Origin: Pseudogulbenkiania sp. MAI-1
Lineage (GTDB): Bacteria; Pseudomonadota; Gammaproteobacteria; Burkholderiales; Chromobacteriaceae
Reading direction: 5' to 3'
Assembly (NCBI RefSeq): GCF_000527175.1
Contig: NZ_AZUR01000001.1
Span: 124,001-188,000 of the forward strand
Length of the DNA stretch: 64,000 bases
Part shown: in pieces, positions 62,814 through 64,000 of the stretch
Layout: every line of letters starts with the position of its first letter
Position numbering within the stretch: position 1 is the first letter of the stretch
Notes under the pieces: generated by a model
What the model was told of the DNA's origin: nothing
Databases searched by the model: none
Seen by the model: only the letters and a program-made list of their open reading frames with translations
Position numbers and translations under genes: made by a program

Positions 62814-63423
62814 GTTCGCCACGCGCTACAACCGTTGGCGCTACAACCTGTACGCGCCGGTCTACGACCGTGTCGTGGCGGCTTTCTTCGCCCCGCGCCG
62901 GCGCCGGGCCATCGAACTGCTGGCCCCGGCGCCGGACGAGCGCCTGCTGCTGCTGGGCGCCGGCACCGGGCTCGATCTGGACTATCTCTCTGGCTGTCGC
63001 CAGCTCACCGCCATCGACGTCTCCGACGGCATGCTGGCGCGGCTGCGCCGGCGCGCCGACCGTCTCGGGCTCGCGGTGGACGTGCGCGTGATGGACGGCC
63101 AGCGGCTGGACTTTCCCGATGCCTGCTTCGATGCCGTGATCCTGCACCTGATCCTGGCAGTGATTCCCGACCCGGTGGCCTGTCTCAGGGAGGTCGAGCG
63201 GGTGCTCAAGCCCGGCGGGCGCGCCGTGGTGTTCGACAAGTTCCTGCCCGACGGTGGCCATGCCGGATGGGCGCGCGTCGCCGCCAACTGGCTGACCCGG
63301 CTGATCGCCACCGACATCAACCGCCAGTTGGGTGTCATCGTCGGCCACACCACTTTGCACATCGAGCATGAGGAATCGGCAGGGATGGGTGGTTTCTTTC
63401 GCATCGCACTCTTGCGAAAATAG
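62803..63423 (+). CDS. Class I SAM-dependent methyltransferase
   Basis: 206 residues. Motif I is LLLLGAGTGLDLDYL; TAIDVSDGMLARLRRRA is motif II; the post-motif FDAVILHLILAVIPDPVACLREVERVLKPGG follows. RYNRWRYNLYAPVYDRV at the N-terminus resembles the PmtA/UbiE-like group that acts on lipids or quinones. It is too short and unlike BioC in its N-terminus for a firm BioC call, though its place before bioH makes that an alternative. The ATG overlaps the EAL gene end. Confidence 0.75.
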   Translation: MSPEFATRYNRWRYNLYAPVYDRVVAAFFAPRRRRAIELLAPAPDERLLLLGAGTGLDLDYLSGCRQLTAIDVSDGMLARLRRRADRLGLAVDVRVMDGQRLDFPDACFDAVILHLILAVIPDPVACLREVERVLKPGGRAVVFDKFLPDGGHAGWARVAANWLTRLIATDINRQLGVIVGHTTLHIEHEESAGMGGFFRIALLRK

Positions 63424-63447
63424 CGGTTTCCCCTCATCTGGCTTCGC

Positions 63448-64000
63448 ATGAGTCTGTACATCGAATCGCTCGGGCGCGGCCCGGACGTCGTCATGCTGCA
63501 TGGCTGGGGCCTGCACGGCGGCGTGTTCAGCCGGGTGGCCGAGCGTCTGGCCGGCCGCTACTGCCTGCACCTGGTCGACCTGCCCGGCCATGGCGCCTCC
63601 GCCAGCCGTCATCCCTTCGACGCCGACGACATCGCCGACCTGCTGGCGGCGCAGTTCCCCTGGCCGGCGCACGTGGTCGGCTGGTCCTTGGGCGGGCTGC
63701 TGGCCCAGCACTGGGCGGCGCGCCATCCGGCGCAGGTGAAAAGCCTGGCGCTGATCGCCAGCAGCCCGCGCTTCGTCAAGCAGGACGGCTGGCCGCACGC
63801 GCAGGAGAGGAAGGCCATCGAAGGCGTCGGCGCCAGCCTCGACAGCGCCTTCGAGCTGACCCTGGAGCGCTTCCTGGCGCTGCAGATGCTGGGCGCCCCC
63901 GGCGCGCGCGAGACGCTCAAGGCGCTGCGCGAGGAGCTGTTCGCCCACGGCCGCCCGCAGGGCCTGCTGCCGGCGCTGGAACTGCTGCTGATGGCCGATG
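63448..64000 (+). CDS. bioH: Pimeloyl-ACP methyl ester carboxylesterase, N-terminal part
   Basis: The first 184 residues are in the window; the rest lies to the right. Alpha/beta hydrolase: LHGWGLHGGVFSRVAERL with the oxyanion segment, the nucleophile elbow GWSLGG, and FLALQMLGAPGARETLKALR in the cap all match BioH. It removes the methyl group from pimeloyl-ACP methyl ester, ending pimelate synthesis for BioF. The ATG at 63448 is 24 bases after the methyltransferase stop. Confidence 0.9.
   Translation, partial: MSLYIESLGRGPDVVMLHGWGLHGGVFSRVAERLAGRYCLHLVDLPGHGASASRHPFDADDIADLLAAQFPWPAHVVGWSLGGLLAQHWAARHPAQVKSLALIASSPRFVKQDGWPHAQERKAIEGVGASLDSAFELTLERFLALQMLGAPGARETLKALREELFAHGRPQGLLPALELLLMAD

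Overview
The window is high-GC DNA, densely coded on both strands. It looks like a chromosome segment of a betaproteobacterium of the Neisseriales (Chromobacteriaceae; Chromobacterium, Pseudogulbenkiania or Vogesella-like). The reasons are a neisserial-type porin, a hemC-hemD-hemX-hemY operon, a resB-ccsA-cytochrome c4 block next to engB, a bioF/bioH biotin locus, and Entner-Doudoroff sugar catabolism under a HexR-type regulator. I saw no rRNA, tRNA, CRISPR array, prophage or intact insertion sequence.

Layout. 1-6.1 kb: the end of a cbtA-like gene, an RNase II-family exonuclease, the divergent glpR/glpK pair and a soluble CZB chemoreceptor. 6.3-11.3 kb: argH and a five-gene type IV minor-pilin operon. 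11.6-18.6 kb: ppc, then hemCDXY. 18.8-24.8 kb: rsuA, a MASE1-PAS-GGDEF diguanylate cyclase, a TetR regulator, an AlaC-type aminotransferase and an aldo-keto reductase. 24.7-40.2 kb is a glucose island. It holds the GtsABCD-type sugar ABC transporter, a GltR/GtrS-like two-component system, eda and edd on the minus strand, and divergently zwf-pgl-glk-hexR-pgi. 40.4-45.4 kb: an alkyltransferase-like protein, an MBL-fold hydrolase and a complete siaABCD signalling module. 45.5-50.6 kb: a C39-peptidase/small-membrane-protein pair, a porin with a long leader, a GIY-YIG protein, a PEBP protein and an AraC regulator. 50.6-57.6 kb: cytochrome c maturation (resB/ccsA), cytochrome c4, engB, rlpA, trmL and comF. 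57.6-64 kb: bioB, bioF, a GAF-GAF-GGDEF-EAL protein, a methyltransferase and a truncated bioH.

How the genes fit together. Glucose enters through GtsABCD. It is phosphorylated by Glk, oxidised by Zwf and Pgl, and split by Edd and Eda, with Pgi closing the cycle. HexR is encoded in the zwf operon. HexR-box-like palindromes overlap both divergent promoters, and another lies far upstream of the porin. Four 11-bp direct repeats sit over the -35 region of the gtsA promoter and are the probable target of the adjacent OmpR-type regulator. Three cyclic-di-GMP enzymes (MASE1 cyclase, SiaD, and the GAF-GAF-GGDEF-EAL protein) and a pilin operon point to surface-lifestyle control.

Beyond genes, the clearest unexplained structure is a set of intergenic dispersed repeats (families A, B and C). 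Families A and B share a hairpin module whose stem shows a compensatory base change. A C-rich, multi-hairpin stretch after engB may be a small RNA.
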